From: CADEDH01 sp965263455
Lineage (GTDB): Bacteria > Actinomycetota > Acidimicrobiia > Acidimicrobiales > SZUA-35
Length of the DNA stretch: 64,000 nucleotides
NCBI GenBank assembly: GCA_965263455.1
Contig: CBDHHN010000004.1
Coordinates: 558,001-622,000, forward strand
Reading direction: 5' to 3'
Made by a program: the position numbers and the translations under genes. Shown one piece after another: positions 30,762 to 40,823 of this stretch; position 1 is the first letter of the stretch; every line of letters starts with the position of its first letter. The notes beneath the pieces were generated by a model that saw nothing but the letters and a program-made list of their open reading frames with translations, was not told the origin of the DNA and ran no database searches.

Positions 30762-33059
30762 ATGGCTGTCGGACCCGAGACCCCGATCGAACTCATCCAG
30801 GGCGTGTACGCCACCCTGGACGAACGAGTGGGCGGGCTCCGACAGCGCCTCGGTCGCCCCCTGACCCTGGCCGAGAAGATCCTGGCCAACCACCTCGACG
30901 ATCCCAGCGCCGAGGTCGAGCGGGGCATCAGCTACGTCGACTTCCGGCCCGACCGGGTGGCCATGCAGGACGCCACGGCCCAGATGGCCTGGCTCCAGTT
31001 CCAGACCGCCGGTCTGAGCGAGGTGGCGGTGCCCACCACCACCCACTGCGACCACCTGATCCAGGCCCGCGACGACGGCAAGAAGGACCTGCTGGCCGCC
31101 CTGGAGTCCAACGACGAGGTCTACGACTTCCTGGAGTCCGTGTCGGCCAAGTACGGGGCCGGCTTCTGGAAGCCGGGTTCGGGCATCATCCACCAGGTCG
31201 TCCTGGAGAACTACGCCTTCCCCGGCGGGATGATGATCGGCACCGACTCCCACACCCCCAACGGCGGCGGTCTGGGCATGATCGCCATCGGTGTGGGCGG
31301 GGCCGACGCCGTCGACGTCATGACCGGCTTCCCGTGGAACGTGCGCTGGCCCAAGATGATCGGTGTCCACCTGACCGGCGAGCTCAGCGGCTGGAGCGCC
31401 CCCAAGGACGTCATCCTCAAGGTGGCCGAGATCCTCACCGTGAAGGGCGGCACCGGCGCCATCGTCGAGTACTTCGGCCCCGGCGCCAACAGCCTGTCGT
31501 GTACCGGCAAGGCAACCATCTGCAACATGGGGGCCGAGATCGGGGCCACCACCTCGGTCTTCGGTTACGACGACGCCATGGCCCGCTACCTCAAGTCGAC
31601 GGGCCGTGAGGCCACGGCCGACGCCGCCAACGCCGTGGCCCACCACCTCCGCTCCGACGACGAGGTCATGGCCAACCCGGGCGACTACTACGACCAGGTC
31701 ATCGAGATCGACCTGTCGACCCTGACCCCGCACATCAACGGACCCCACACCCCCGACCTGGCCCGAGAGGTCGCCGCCCTGGGCGACGAGGCCCGCCGGG
31801 AGGGCTGGCCCCTGGACATCTCGGCCGCCCTCATCGGCAGCTGCACCAACTCGTCCTACGAGGACATCACCCGGGCCGCCTCCATCGCCCGCCAGGCCTC
31901 GGCCGCCGGGCTCCAGGCCAAGACGAAGCTCATGATCACCCCCGGTTCGGAGCAGGTCCGGGCCACCATCGAGCGCGACGGCCTGCTGGCCGACTTCGAG
32001 GCCCTGGGGGCCGACGTCTCGGTCCTGGCCAACGCCTGTGGCCCCTGCATCGGTCAATGGGACCGCAGCGGCGACCCCGGTTATGTGCAGGGCCAGCCCA
32101 ACACCATCGTCACCTCGTACAACCGCAACTTCCCCAAGCGCAACGACGGCGACGCCGCCACCCTGGCCTTCGTCACCTCGCCGGAGACCGTGATGGCGCT
32201 GGCCCTGGCCGGCACCCTCGACTTCGACCCCATCAACGACACCCTGACCGCCCCCGACGGGACCGAGATCAGCCTCGACGTGCCCGTGGGTGAGGAACTC
32301 CCGGCCCAGGGCTTCGACGAGGGCGAGAGCGGCTTCGTCGCTCCGCCCGAGGACGGCTCCCACATCGAGGTCAGGGTCTCCCCCACCTCCGACCGGCTCC
32401 AGCTGCTGGAGCCGTTCCCGGCCTGGGACGGTGAGGACTTCGCCAACCTGCCGATCCTGGTCAAGGCCCACGGCAAGTTCACCACCGACCACATCTCGAT
32501 GGCCGGCCCGTGGCTCAAGTACCGGGGCCATCTGGAGAACATCTCGGGCAACCTCTACCTCGGTGCGGTGAGCGCCTACAACGAGAACATCGTCGGCCAG
32601 GGCAAAAACCAGCTGACGGGCCAGCGCCAGAGCTTCCCCGACATGGCCAAGTCGTACCACGAGGCCGGGCAGGCCTGGGCCGTGATCGGCTCGGAGAACA
32701 TGGGCGAGGGGTCGTCACGAGAGCATGCGGCCATGGAGCCCCGGTTCCGGGGTTGTGCGCTCATCGTGGCCCGGTCGTTCGCCCGTATCCACGAGACCAA
32801 CCTGAAGAAGCAGGGCATCGTGCCGCTGACCTTCGCCGACCCGGCCGACTACGACCGCATCGGCGAGGACGACCGCCTCGGCACCCAGGGCCTGGCCGAC
32901 CTGGCCCCGGGCAAGCCGTTGACGGTGACCGTGACCCAGCCCGACGGCTCGACCTGGACCTTCGAGGGCAACCACACCTTCTCCGAGGACCAGATCGGCT
33001 GGTTCCACGCCGGCTCCGCCCTGGCCGTAATCCGTCAGAACGTGGAAGCCGGCTCCTAG
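30762..33059 (+). CDS. acn: Aconitate hydratase, mitochondrial type
   Basis: A 765-residue [4Fe-4S] enzyme that isomerises citrate to isocitrate in the TCA cycle. Cluster Cys residues lie in SLSCTGKATI (with SCTNSS nearby in the fold) and ANACGPCIGQW. The stretches GGLGMIAIGVGGADAVDVM, GWSAPKDVILKVAEILTVKG and ATICNMGAEIGATTSVF match mitochondrial aconitase rather than the longer bacterial AcnA/IRP1 type. Length (about 780 expected) agrees. AAGGAG precedes the ATG. The divergent GntR gene probably controls it. Citrate synthase is encoded about 5 kb downstream on the same strand. Confidence 0.96.
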   Translation: MAVGPETPIELIQGVYATLDERVGGLRQRLGRPLTLAEKILANHLDDPSAEVERGISYVDFRPDRVAMQDATAQMAWLQFQTAGLSEVAVPTTTHCDHLIQARDDGKKDLLAALESNDEVYDFLESVSAKYGAGFWKPGSGIIHQVVLENYAFPGGMMIGTDSHTPNGGGLGMIAIGVGGADAVDVMTGFPWNVRWPKMIGVHLTGELSGWSAPKDVILKVAEILTVKGGTGAIVEYFGPGANSLSCTGKATICNMGAEIGATTSVFGYDDAMARYLKSTGREATADAANAVAHHLRSDDEVMANPGDYYDQVIEIDLSTLTPHINGPHTPDLAREVAALGDEARREGWPLDISAALIGSCTNSSYEDITRAASIARQASAAGLQAKTKLMITPGSEQVRATIERDGLLADFEALGADVSVLANACGPCIGQWDRSGDPGYVQGQPNTIVTSYNRNFPKRNDGDAATLAFVTSPETVMALALAGTLDFDPINDTLTAPDGTEISLDVPVGEELPAQGFDEGESGFVAPPEDGSHIEVRVSPTSDRLQLLEPFPAWDGEDFANLPILVKAHGKFTTDHISMAGPWLKYRGHLENISGNLYLGAVSAYNENIVGQGKNQLTGQRQSFPDMAKSYHEAGQAWAVIGSENMGEGSSREHAAMEPRFRGCALIVARSFARIHETNLKKQGIVPLTFADPADYDRIGEDDRLGTQGLADLAPGKPLTVTVTQPDGSTWTFEGNHTFSEDQIGWFHAGSALAVIRQNVEAGS

Positions 33060-33071
33060 CCCACACCCAGG

Positions 33072-33096
33072 GGGGTTCGGGCCCGGCCCGAACCCC
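33072..33096. terminator. Hairpin after aconitase gene
   Basis: GGGGTTCGGGC and GCCCGAACCCC form an 11-bp perfect stem with a 3-nt loop, 12 bp after the aconitase stop and 27 bp from the convergent monooxygenase stop. No U tail. Likely used in both directions. Confidence 0.7.
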
Positions 33097-33122
33097 AAGC
33101 ACCCCGAAGGGTTGCCTGGTTG

Positions 33123-34091
33123 TCAGGTCGGCGGGTGGGCGGCGTCGCGGGTGATGGTGCGGACCAGATCGGCGGCGGAGCGGACGTCGTCGATCCGGTC
33201 GAGCCCGGTCCCGGCCCACACCACCCGGCGGTCGAGATCGTCATCGGCCACGGCTCGCCGATAGTCGTGGCGAACGCCGTCGACCTCGGCCCGCAGGCCG
33301 TCGATCCGGTTGTGCCAGGCCTCGGTCGTGGCGTTGACAACGGAACGGCCGGTGTAGCCCGGAGGCCACTCGGGGCCGCGGATCACATCGAACACGGTGG
33401 TCCGCACCGTCGCCTCGCCCGACCCGGCCACGAGCCGGGCCTTGGCCGCCTCGGTGTCGAGGGCTTCGATGGTGGCGTACATGCGGGTCCCGACCACGAC
33501 GCCGGCGGCCCCGTGGGACCAGACCCGGGCCAGGTCGGAGCCGTCGGTCATGGCTCCGGCGGCGAGCACCGGGACGGCAGGGCCGACGGTAGCGAGCACG
33601 GTGACGAGCAGGTCGTCCACGCGCTCGTTGTCGCGGCCGTGGCCGCCGGACTCGTGACCCTGGGCCACCACGGCGTCGGCGCCCGCCTCGACCGCGGCCA
33701 CCGCCTCGGGCACCGTCTGGACCTGACAGATGATCCTGGCGCCCCGACCCCGGAGCCGGCCGATGGCCGCCGAAGGATCACCGAAGGACAGGAAGAACGT
33801 GGTGATGCCGTCGTCGGCCAACGACTCGACCAGGCCGGGCCGATCATCGATCACCCAGTTGATGAGCCCGACCCCAACCTGGGCTTCGCCGGCCAGCCGC
33901 CGTTGCTCCCGGATCCAGCCCAGGTCTCCGTAGCCGCCGCCCAGCAGGCCCAACCCCCCGGCCGAGGCCACCGCCCCGGCGAGGGCGCCGCCGGCGATGA
34001 AGGCCATCGGGGCGTTGACCACCGGTGTCTCGATCTCGAATCGGCGACAGAACTCGGTCGCCGCCGGACTCGCCCCGGCCGGACCGCCCAC
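33123..34091 (-). CDS. Nitronate monooxygenase-family FMN protein
   Basis: A 322-residue TIM-barrel flavoprotein of the NPD/2-nitropropane dioxygenase family. VVNAPMAFIAGGALAGAV and GLGLLGGGYGDLGWIREQ form the FMN-phosphate region. The catalytic His region is AVVAQGHESGGHG, and LAAGAMTDGSDLARVWSHGA follows. Such enzymes oxidise nitronates, for example detoxifying propionate-3-nitronate, although many are only NADH:quinone reductases. The start is GTG. It overlaps neither neighbour, and the HAD/acyltransferase gene ends 14 bp upstream. Confidence 0.9.
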   Translation of the reverse strand: MGGPAGASPAATEFCRRFEIETPVVNAPMAFIAGGALAGAVASAGGLGLLGGGYGDLGWIREQRRLAGEAQVGVGLINWVIDDRPGLVESLADDGITTFFLSFGDPSAAIGRLRGRGARIICQVQTVPEAVAAVEAGADAVVAQGHESGGHGRDNERVDDLLVTVLATVGPAVPVLAAGAMTDGSDLARVWSHGAAGVVVGTRMYATIEALDTEAAKARLVAGSGEATVRTTVFDVIRGPEWPPGYTGRSVVNATTEAWHNRIDGLRAEVDGVRHDYRRAVADDDLDRRVVWAGTGLDRIDDVRSAADLVRTITRDAAHPPT

Positions 34092-34105
34092 GGGCCCCGA
34101 CCTGC

Positions 34106-35512
34106 TCAGTCGACGGCCGCGGCCGCGGCGCTCGACGGATAGGTCCTCGCCAACTCCGCCTCGGTCGGGGTTCGATGCTCCCGGGCCTCCGCCGGTAGCA
34201 GATCAACGATCCGGCCCATGAGATCGACGGTGGCGGCGTCGAGGTCGAGCCCGGCGTCGGGCCGGTAGGGCGCCCCGACCCGAACCCGGATGGTGGGCGG
34301 GTCGGCCAGGTTGAGTAGGTAGGGGGTGCGACTGTTGCGGGGCCAGGCCCGTTCGGTCCCCCAGAGACCGATCGGCACCACGGGGGCGTCGGCCTCCCGG
34401 GCGAGGCGAACCGCACCATGGCGACCCTGCAGCACGGGATCGAAGAAGTCGGGACCACGGGGGATCGTTCCCTGAGGAAAAACGGCCACCAGCTCTCCTG
34501 CGGCCAGGGCCTGGCCCGCCCGGGCGAAGGCCTCACCGCTCTCGCCACCCCGATCGACCCGGATGGCACCGAGGGCGGTGGTGATGGGCCCGACGACGGG
34601 GGCGTCGGTCACCTCCTTCTTGGCCAGGAACCGCACCGGACGTTCGAGCTGGGCCGCCACCATGCCCACGATCAGGGGATCGAGGTAGCTGCGATGGTTC
34701 ACGGCCACCAGGGCGCCCGCATCGCCGGCCGCCGCCAGGTGGTCGAGACCGTCGAGGTCGAACCGCATCCAGGGATACAGGCCCGGTCGGGCCAGCTCGG
34801 CCAGGAGGTTCTGCGGTTCCACTCCCAGGGGCTTGGGAACGCCGGGAGGGGCGTTGAACCACACGGTGGGCCAGCCCCGGAGCCGGGCCAGCACCAGCAG
34901 CCGGGGGTCGGGGTTGACGGCCACCGGGTTGCCGACCAGCGACAACAGGGGTGAGTCGAAGAAGCTGTCGGAGTAGGCGTAGCTGTCGGCAAGCTCCACC
35001 CGGTTGGCCCGGGCCCAGACCTCGACCGAGCGGGCCTTGCCCCGGGACCAGACGAACTCGCCGTCGATCCGGCCCGTGTAGCGACCGGTGGCATCGACCT
35101 GGTAGCGGGTGGCGAGGACGGCGTCGAAGCCGACGGTCCGGGCGAAGGGCTCGATCAGGTCGAACGGGGTGGTGGTGGCCAGGACCAGCAGCCGACCGGC
35201 CTCCCGATGCTGGTCGAGGGCCTGGCGGGCGTAGGGCTCGATCCGCTCGGCCAGGCGATCGGCGACCCCCTCCCCCACCTGGCGGACCCGCCGACGCTCC
35301 CAGCCGCGGGTGGCTCGGGCCCCCTGGCGGGTCAATGCGATGGCGGGCAGGGTCTCCCCCACGGTGTCGAACACGCCGAAGAGGAGGCGCCCGATCCCCA
35401 ACCGGTCGGCCGGCAACAGGCCGGCCTGGCGGAGTCCGTCCGAGATGACGGGCCCGCTGGCGCCGAGCAGGAGCGTGCGATCGAGATCGAAGACGGCTGC
35501 GGCCGCGGTCAT
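34106..35512 (-). CDS. HAD-IB phosphatase / 1-acylglycerol-3-phosphate acyltransferase fusion
   Basis: A 468-residue bifunctional lipid enzyme. The N-terminal HAD-IB domain begins AAVFDLDRTLLLGAS with both motif I Asp residues present and ends at about 220 (YSDSFFDSPLLSLVGNPVAV). The PlsC-like domain follows: VNHRSYLDPLIVG gives H-x4-D, and FPQGTIPRG replaces the usual FPEGT. This layout matches mycobacterial PlsC fusions such as Rv2483c. It would acylate lysophosphatidate and could dephosphorylate a lipid or serine phosphate. The ATG at 35512 is chosen; MTAAAA begins the HAD strand directly. Confidence 0.9.
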   Translation of the reverse strand: MTAAAAVFDLDRTLLLGASGPVISDGLRQAGLLPADRLGIGRLLFGVFDTVGETLPAIALTRQGARATRGWERRRVRQVGEGVADRLAERIEPYARQALDQHREAGRLLVLATTTPFDLIEPFARTVGFDAVLATRYQVDATGRYTGRIDGEFVWSRGKARSVEVWARANRVELADSYAYSDSFFDSPLLSLVGNPVAVNPDPRLLVLARLRGWPTVWFNAPPGVPKPLGVEPQNLLAELARPGLYPWMRFDLDGLDHLAAAGDAGALVAVNHRSYLDPLIVGMVAAQLERPVRFLAKKEVTDAPVVGPITTALGAIRVDRGGESGEAFARAGQALAAGELVAVFPQGTIPRGPDFFDPVLQGRHGAVRLAREADAPVVPIGLWGTERAWPRNSRTPYLLNLADPPTIRVRVGAPYRPDAGLDLDAATVDLMGRIVDLLPAEAREHRTPTEAELARTYPSSAAAAAVD

Positions 35513-35859
35513 GGCCTCGACGCTAACCCGCCGGGGATCCCGGCCCACCACCGGGCCGAAAACGACGAAACCGGCCGCAGGACGACCGGTTTCGGTGCGT
35601 CACCGGACTGGAAGGGGGGGGACCTATCCGGCTCGCAAACATTCACTCGTTACACCTGTGGGGGGGGACCCGGTGTTGGTGAACTGAGGTTCACTGTAGT
35701 GCCTGCACCCCCATCTGACTACCAGCTAGTAACGATAATCTTGATCGCCAGGGGAGATGTCACCGGAAGGTGCGGGGACGGCTCGACCCGAGGGCTCGTC
35801 CGGGAGTGGCGGGGCGCCCACTTCCTTCATCCGAGAGATTCATGCCATCATTGGCAGCG
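35513..35859. other. Gene-free divergent region (347 bp) with promoter-like features
   Basis: No convincing gene is seen. It separates the HAD/acyltransferase gene from the LysR gene and must hold promoters for both. It contains two G-tracts (about 35615-35621 and 35660-35667) and a clear dyad at 35679-35694. An AT-rich stretch follows at about 35715-35760, with ACTA-CCAGC-TAGT resembling a LysR-type T-N11-A site. Confidence 0.6.
35679..35694. promoter_or_regulatory. Inverted repeat upstream of LysR gene
   Basis: GTGAAC-TGAG-GTTCAC is a perfect 6-bp inverted repeat with a 4-bp spacer, 166 bp before the LysR start. It may be a regulator site for the divergent genes. No direct proof. Confidence 0.35.
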
Positions 35860-36777
35860 ATGGATCTCCGACAACTCCAGGCCTTCTTGGCCGTCGTGGA
35901 TCACGGCGGGTTCACGGCGGCGGCCAAGGCCACCCACACGGTCCAGTCCAACGTGTCGACCCACGTGGCCCGCCTGGAGCGCGAACTGGACGCCACCCTG
36001 ATCGACCGGGCCACCGGGAAGCCGACCCAGGAGGGTGAAGCGGTCCTGGTCCGGGTCCGCCGCATCCAGAACGAACTCAGCTCCCTCGAGTCCGACGTGT
36101 CGTCGCTGCGGGGTTCGCCCCGAGGCCTGGTCCGGGTCGGCATCATCGGCACCACGGCCCGCTGGCTGGCTCCGGTACTGGCCGACGAGCTGACGGCCGC
36201 CGCCCCCGAGATCCAGTTGGTGGTGGCCGACGGCACGACGCGTTCCCAGGTCCTCCGGCTGCTCGACGGCGAACTCGACCTCGGTGTGGTGGCCCTCCCC
36301 GTCGACGACCCGGAGGTCATCACCCACCCGTTGTTCCAGGAGGACCACACCGTCGTCGCCCCCACCGATCACCCGCTGGTGAAGCAGAACAACGTCGTCA
36401 CCCTCGAGCAGTTGGCCCGCCATCCCCTGCTGCTGGCCGCCCCCGGCACCCCCTTCCGCCACGAGGTGGAGGACGCCTTCCGCACCGCCGGCCTGAGGAT
36501 CACCCCCCAGATGGAGGTCGATGGCCTCCGGCTGCTGGCCTCGATGGCCTTCCAGGGCATCGGGATCACCATCGTCCCGGCCACGGCGGCCCCCGGCTGG
36601 ATCGGCGGCAACTGGACCCGCCTGCCGGTGACCGGCCTCCCCAAACGCACGGTCGGGGTGGCCCAACGGCGGCGCGGCATGCTGACCATGGCGGCCCAGA
36701 TGACCGAGCGGGTGATCCGTCGGCTGATCGCCGACCGCGCACCCGAGGTTCCCGGGCTCCACCCCCTCGACTCCTGA
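35860..36777 (+). CDS. LysR-family transcriptional regulator
   Basis: A 305-residue regulator. The N-terminal winged helix reads MDLRQLQAFLAVVDHGGFTA, then AAKATHTVQSNVSTHVARLE, the LysR recognition helix. A linker helix leads to the periplasmic-binding-like effector domain (GLVRVGIIGTTARWLAPVLA, DGELDLGVVALP). The ATG at 35860 begins the domain exactly; 35842 is an in-frame alternative. Target genes are unknown, but the carboxyltransferase gene starts 68 bp downstream on the same strand and the divergent HAD/acyltransferase gene shares its promoter region. Confidence 0.93.
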   Translation: MDLRQLQAFLAVVDHGGFTAAAKATHTVQSNVSTHVARLERELDATLIDRATGKPTQEGEAVLVRVRRIQNELSSLESDVSSLRGSPRGLVRVGIIGTTARWLAPVLADELTAAAPEIQLVVADGTTRSQVLRLLDGELDLGVVALPVDDPEVITHPLFQEDHTVVAPTDHPLVKQNNVVTLEQLARHPLLLAAPGTPFRHEVEDAFRTAGLRITPQMEVDGLRLLASMAFQGIGITIVPATAAPGWIGGNWTRLPVTGLPKRTVGVAQRRRGMLTMAAQMTERVIRRLIADRAPEVPGLHPLDS

Positions 36778-36845
36778 CGGCCGACGACGCCGGCCATCGA
36801 TCGGGTCGCGCCGTCGCAGTTGCCTCGATTGTGGGCTAGACACGA

Positions 36846-38189
<1,344 letters not shown>

Positions 38190-38381
38190 GTAGCGCCCGC
38201 TCGATGGCTCAGGTTCCCACACCCGTCATCCGATGGACCCATGAGTAACAGTGATGACAGCCGTTCACGGGGTATGACGTCGTCGCAGTGGGCAAACTAA
38301 GTTCTGGGCGAACAACCTCCACTGATGGTCACGCACAGCGCGGTGCGCGACAGTCCACCCGTCCTAGACAGGAGAAGATGC

Positions 38382-39650
38382 GTGCCTGATTCCGTAACCA
38401 TCACCGACAACCGCACCGGTGAGTCGGTCGAGATCCCGATCGTCAATGGCGGTGTCGACGCCAAGCAGTGGTCGAAGCTCCTTCCCGGCATCTGGTACCT
38501 CGACCCCGGCTTCACCGCCACCGCCTCGACCGAGAGCGGGATCACGGAACTGGACGGCGGCAACGGCATCCTCCGCTACCGGGGCTACCCCATCGAGCAA
38601 CTGGCCGAGCACTCGACCTTCCTCGAGGTCTGCTATCTGATCCTGTTCGGCGAGCTCCCCAACCAGGAGCAGCTCGACAACTGGGTCCACGACGTCACCT
38701 ACCACACCTTCATCCACGAGAACATGCGCAAGCGGTTCATGGAGGGCTTCCACCACGACGCCCACCCGATGGGGATGCTGGTGTCGGCCATCGCCGCCCT
38801 GTCGACGTTCTACCCCGAGGCCAAGAACATCGAGGACCCCCAGAATCGTTACATCCAGATCAACCGGCTGATCTCGAAGGTCCCGACCCTGGCCGCCATG
38901 GCCTACCGGGCCTCGGTCGGCCAGCCCTTCATCTACCCCGACAACTCGCTCAGCTACGCCGAGAACTTCCTGTCGATGATGTGGCGGATGGCGGAGCCCC
39001 ACTACGAGCCCGATCCGGTCCTGGCCCGGGCCCTCGACGTGCTGCTCATCCTCCACGCCGACCACGAGCAGAACTGCTCGACCACGGCCATGCGGGTCAT
39101 CGGCTCATCCCACGCCGACCCCTTCATCGCCGCCGCCGGCGCCACCTCGGCCCTCTATGGCCCTCGCCACGGTGGGGCCAACGAGGCCGTCATCAACATG
39201 CTGGTCGACATCGGCTCGGTCGACAACGTCGAGCCCTTCGTGGAAGCGGTCAAGCGGGGCGAAGGCCTGCTGTGGGGCTTCGGGCACCGGGTCTACAAGG
39301 CCTATGACCCCCGGGCCCGGATCGTCAAGGCCCACGCCGACGAGGTGTTCAAGGTCACGGGCAAGAACCCCCTGCTCGACGTGGCCCTGAAGCTCGAGGA
39401 GATCGCCCTCAACGACGACTACTTCAAGAGCCGCAACCTCTACCCCAACGTGGACTTCTACACCGGCCTGATCTACCAGGCCATGAAGTTCCCGATGGCC
39501 ATGTTCACCGTGCTGTTCGCCATGGGCCGCATGCCGGGCTGGCTGGCCCACTGGCAGGAGTCGCTGGAGCAGGGCTCCAAGATCTCCCGGCCCCGGCAGC
39601 TCTACACCGGCCCGGCCGAGCGCAAGTACGTTCCCGTCGCCGAGCGCTGA
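38382..39650 (+). CDS. gltA: Citrate synthase
   Basis: A 422-residue enzyme that condenses oxaloacetate and acetyl-CoA at the entry of the TCA cycle. Catalytic His residues lie in LYGPRHGGANEAVI and GFGHRVYKAYDPRA, and the Asp in NVDFYTGLIYQAM. The opening WYLDPGFTATASTESGITEL and GILRYRGYPIEQLAEHSTFL are typical of bacterial type II enzymes. The start is GTG at 38382 with AGGAGA seven bases upstream. The 192-bp upstream gap holds no gene. It lies on the same strand as aconitase. Confidence 0.96.
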   Translation: MPDSVTITDNRTGESVEIPIVNGGVDAKQWSKLLPGIWYLDPGFTATASTESGITELDGGNGILRYRGYPIEQLAEHSTFLEVCYLILFGELPNQEQLDNWVHDVTYHTFIHENMRKRFMEGFHHDAHPMGMLVSAIAALSTFYPEAKNIEDPQNRYIQINRLISKVPTLAAMAYRASVGQPFIYPDNSLSYAENFLSMMWRMAEPHYEPDPVLARALDVLLILHADHEQNCSTTAMRVIGSSHADPFIAAAGATSALYGPRHGGANEAVINMLVDIGSVDNVEPFVEAVKRGEGLLWGFGHRVYKAYDPRARIVKAHADEVFKVTGKNPLLDVALKLEEIALNDDYFKSRNLYPNVDFYTGLIYQAMKFPMAMFTVLFAMGRMPGWLAHWQESLEQGSKISRPRQLYTGPAERKYVPVAER

Positions 39651-39687
39651 GCCCGCCTCCGGCGCTGCGGAGACGACCAACCGACGT

Positions 39688-39713
39688 GGTGGCCACCCCA
39701 AGGGGTGGCCACC
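39688..39713. terminator. Hairpin after citrate synthase gene
   Basis: GGTGGCCACCCC and GGGGTGGCCACC pair perfectly over 12 bp around a two-base centre, between the citrate synthase stop and the convergent phosphatase stop at 39721. It is probably bidirectional; there is no U tail. Confidence 0.75.
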
Positions 39714-39720
39714 GTCGCGT

Positions 39721-40332
39721 CTAGGTGTCCGGGGCCTCGTCGCCGCTGACCAGGCCCCGGGAGGGATCGGACTCCGAGGCCGGGACCCAGTGATGCTCGT
39801 TGAAGGCGAGGACGCTGCGCACCCCCTTGCGGGAGGCGGCGACCCGGGTCACCGAGGCGTGGTGGGGTGACAGCGGCTCCCGGGCCCCCAGCACCTCCTT
39901 GAGGAAGGAGCTGATCACGCCACCGTGGCACACGACGGCAACCGTCCCGCCCGGGTTGTGGTCGATGATGTCGGCCATCCCGGCCCGGACCCGCTGGTGG
40001 AAGTCGGGTCCCTGCAGTTCTGCCAGGCGGCGCATGGCTTCGCGCCGGTCGACGTCCTCACCGAACCAGGCCGGAAGGTAGGACCCGGTCCCGTAGTCGA
40101 ACTCGGCGATGCGCTCGTCGACGACGGGCTCCAGGTTCCGACCCAGGAGGAACGGCTCGGCTGTTTCCCGGGCTCGCAGTTGGGGGCTGACGTAGAGCCG
40201 GTCGAAGGCGACCGTCCACAGCCGCGCCGCAGTCGACGCCGACTGCAGGCGACCCAGCTCGGTCAGCGGCGGATCGCCCAGATCCGAGCCCGACAGGTCC
40301 GGCTCGCCGTGGCGGATGAGGTACAGGTCCAT
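39721..40332 (-). CDS. Histidine phosphatase family protein
   Basis: A 203-residue phosphoglycerate-mutase-like phosphatase. The catalytic motif is MDLYLIRHGEPDLSG, with the second His in GTVAVVCHGGVISSFLKEVL. The conserved LTELGRLQSASTAARL and VSPQLRARETAEPFL are also present. Members remove phosphate from small metabolites or proteins. No neighbour suggests a substrate. The ATG begins at the first beta strand. Confidence 0.92.
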   Translation of the reverse strand: MDLYLIRHGEPDLSGSDLGDPPLTELGRLQSASTAARLWTVAFDRLYVSPQLRARETAEPFLLGRNLEPVVDERIAEFDYGTGSYLPAWFGEDVDRREAMRRLAELQGPDFHQRVRAGMADIIDHNPGGTVAVVCHGGVISSFLKEVLGAREPLSPHHASVTRVAASRKGVRSVLAFNEHHWVPASESDPSRGLVSGDEAPDT

Positions 40333-40443
40333 GGACGGCTCCGATCCCGGGTCGATAACGGCGACGGGTCAACCTAGCCGGGCGGGCCGGGACCGAGCAC
40401 GCCGGACCGGCGAGCGATCAGGGCCCGGGGTACGGTGACGGCC

Positions 40444-40779
40444 ATGGCCCAGACCTATCAGCTCCTCGTGTTCCTGAATCCCGTCGCCGGGCGTGAGGAC
40501 GAGTTCCACCAGTGGTACGAGCACACCCATCTCGACGAGGTCATGCAGACCGCCGGGTTTCGCTGGTCCCAGCGGTTCGCCGTCGAGCACACGGTCGGGA
40601 TGGAGATGCCGCTGCGACACCTCGCCCTGTACGAGACCGAGGCCGACAGCGCCGAGGAGGTGCTGGATCGGCTGAACGCCACTCGGGACCAGCGCCAGCA
40701 GACCGACACGATGGACATGTCGTCGTTCGCCCTGTGGGTCATCACCCCGCTCGGTGAGCGCCACGTGGTCGACGGCTGA
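40444..40779 (+). CDS. Dimeric alpha/beta-barrel (EthD/DUF4286-like) protein
   Basis: A 111-residue protein with a ferredoxin-like fold. It reads MAQTYQLLVFLNPVAGREDE and FHQWYEHTHLDEVMQTAGF, typical of small dimeric alpha/beta-barrel proteins that act as monooxygenases or accessory proteins in small-molecule metabolism. GTG 40435 is a slightly longer start option. It stands alone between a divergent phosphatase gene and a convergent quinone reductase gene. Function not assignable. Confidence 0.78.
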   Translation: MAQTYQLLVFLNPVAGREDEFHQWYEHTHLDEVMQTAGFRWSQRFAVEHTVGMEMPLRHLALYETEADSAEEVLDRLNATRDQRQQTDTMDMSSFALWVITPLGERHVVDG

Positions 40780-40823
40780 GCAGGCCGGCCGCAGTCGGCG
40801 GCCCGCATCGGCCGCGGACCCCG

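Noticed and set aside
30744..32660. Very long open frame antisense to aconitase
   Set aside because: Composed of Gly/Val/Asp/Arg/His-rich sequence produced by GC-rich codon structure opposite a clear enzyme; no domain.
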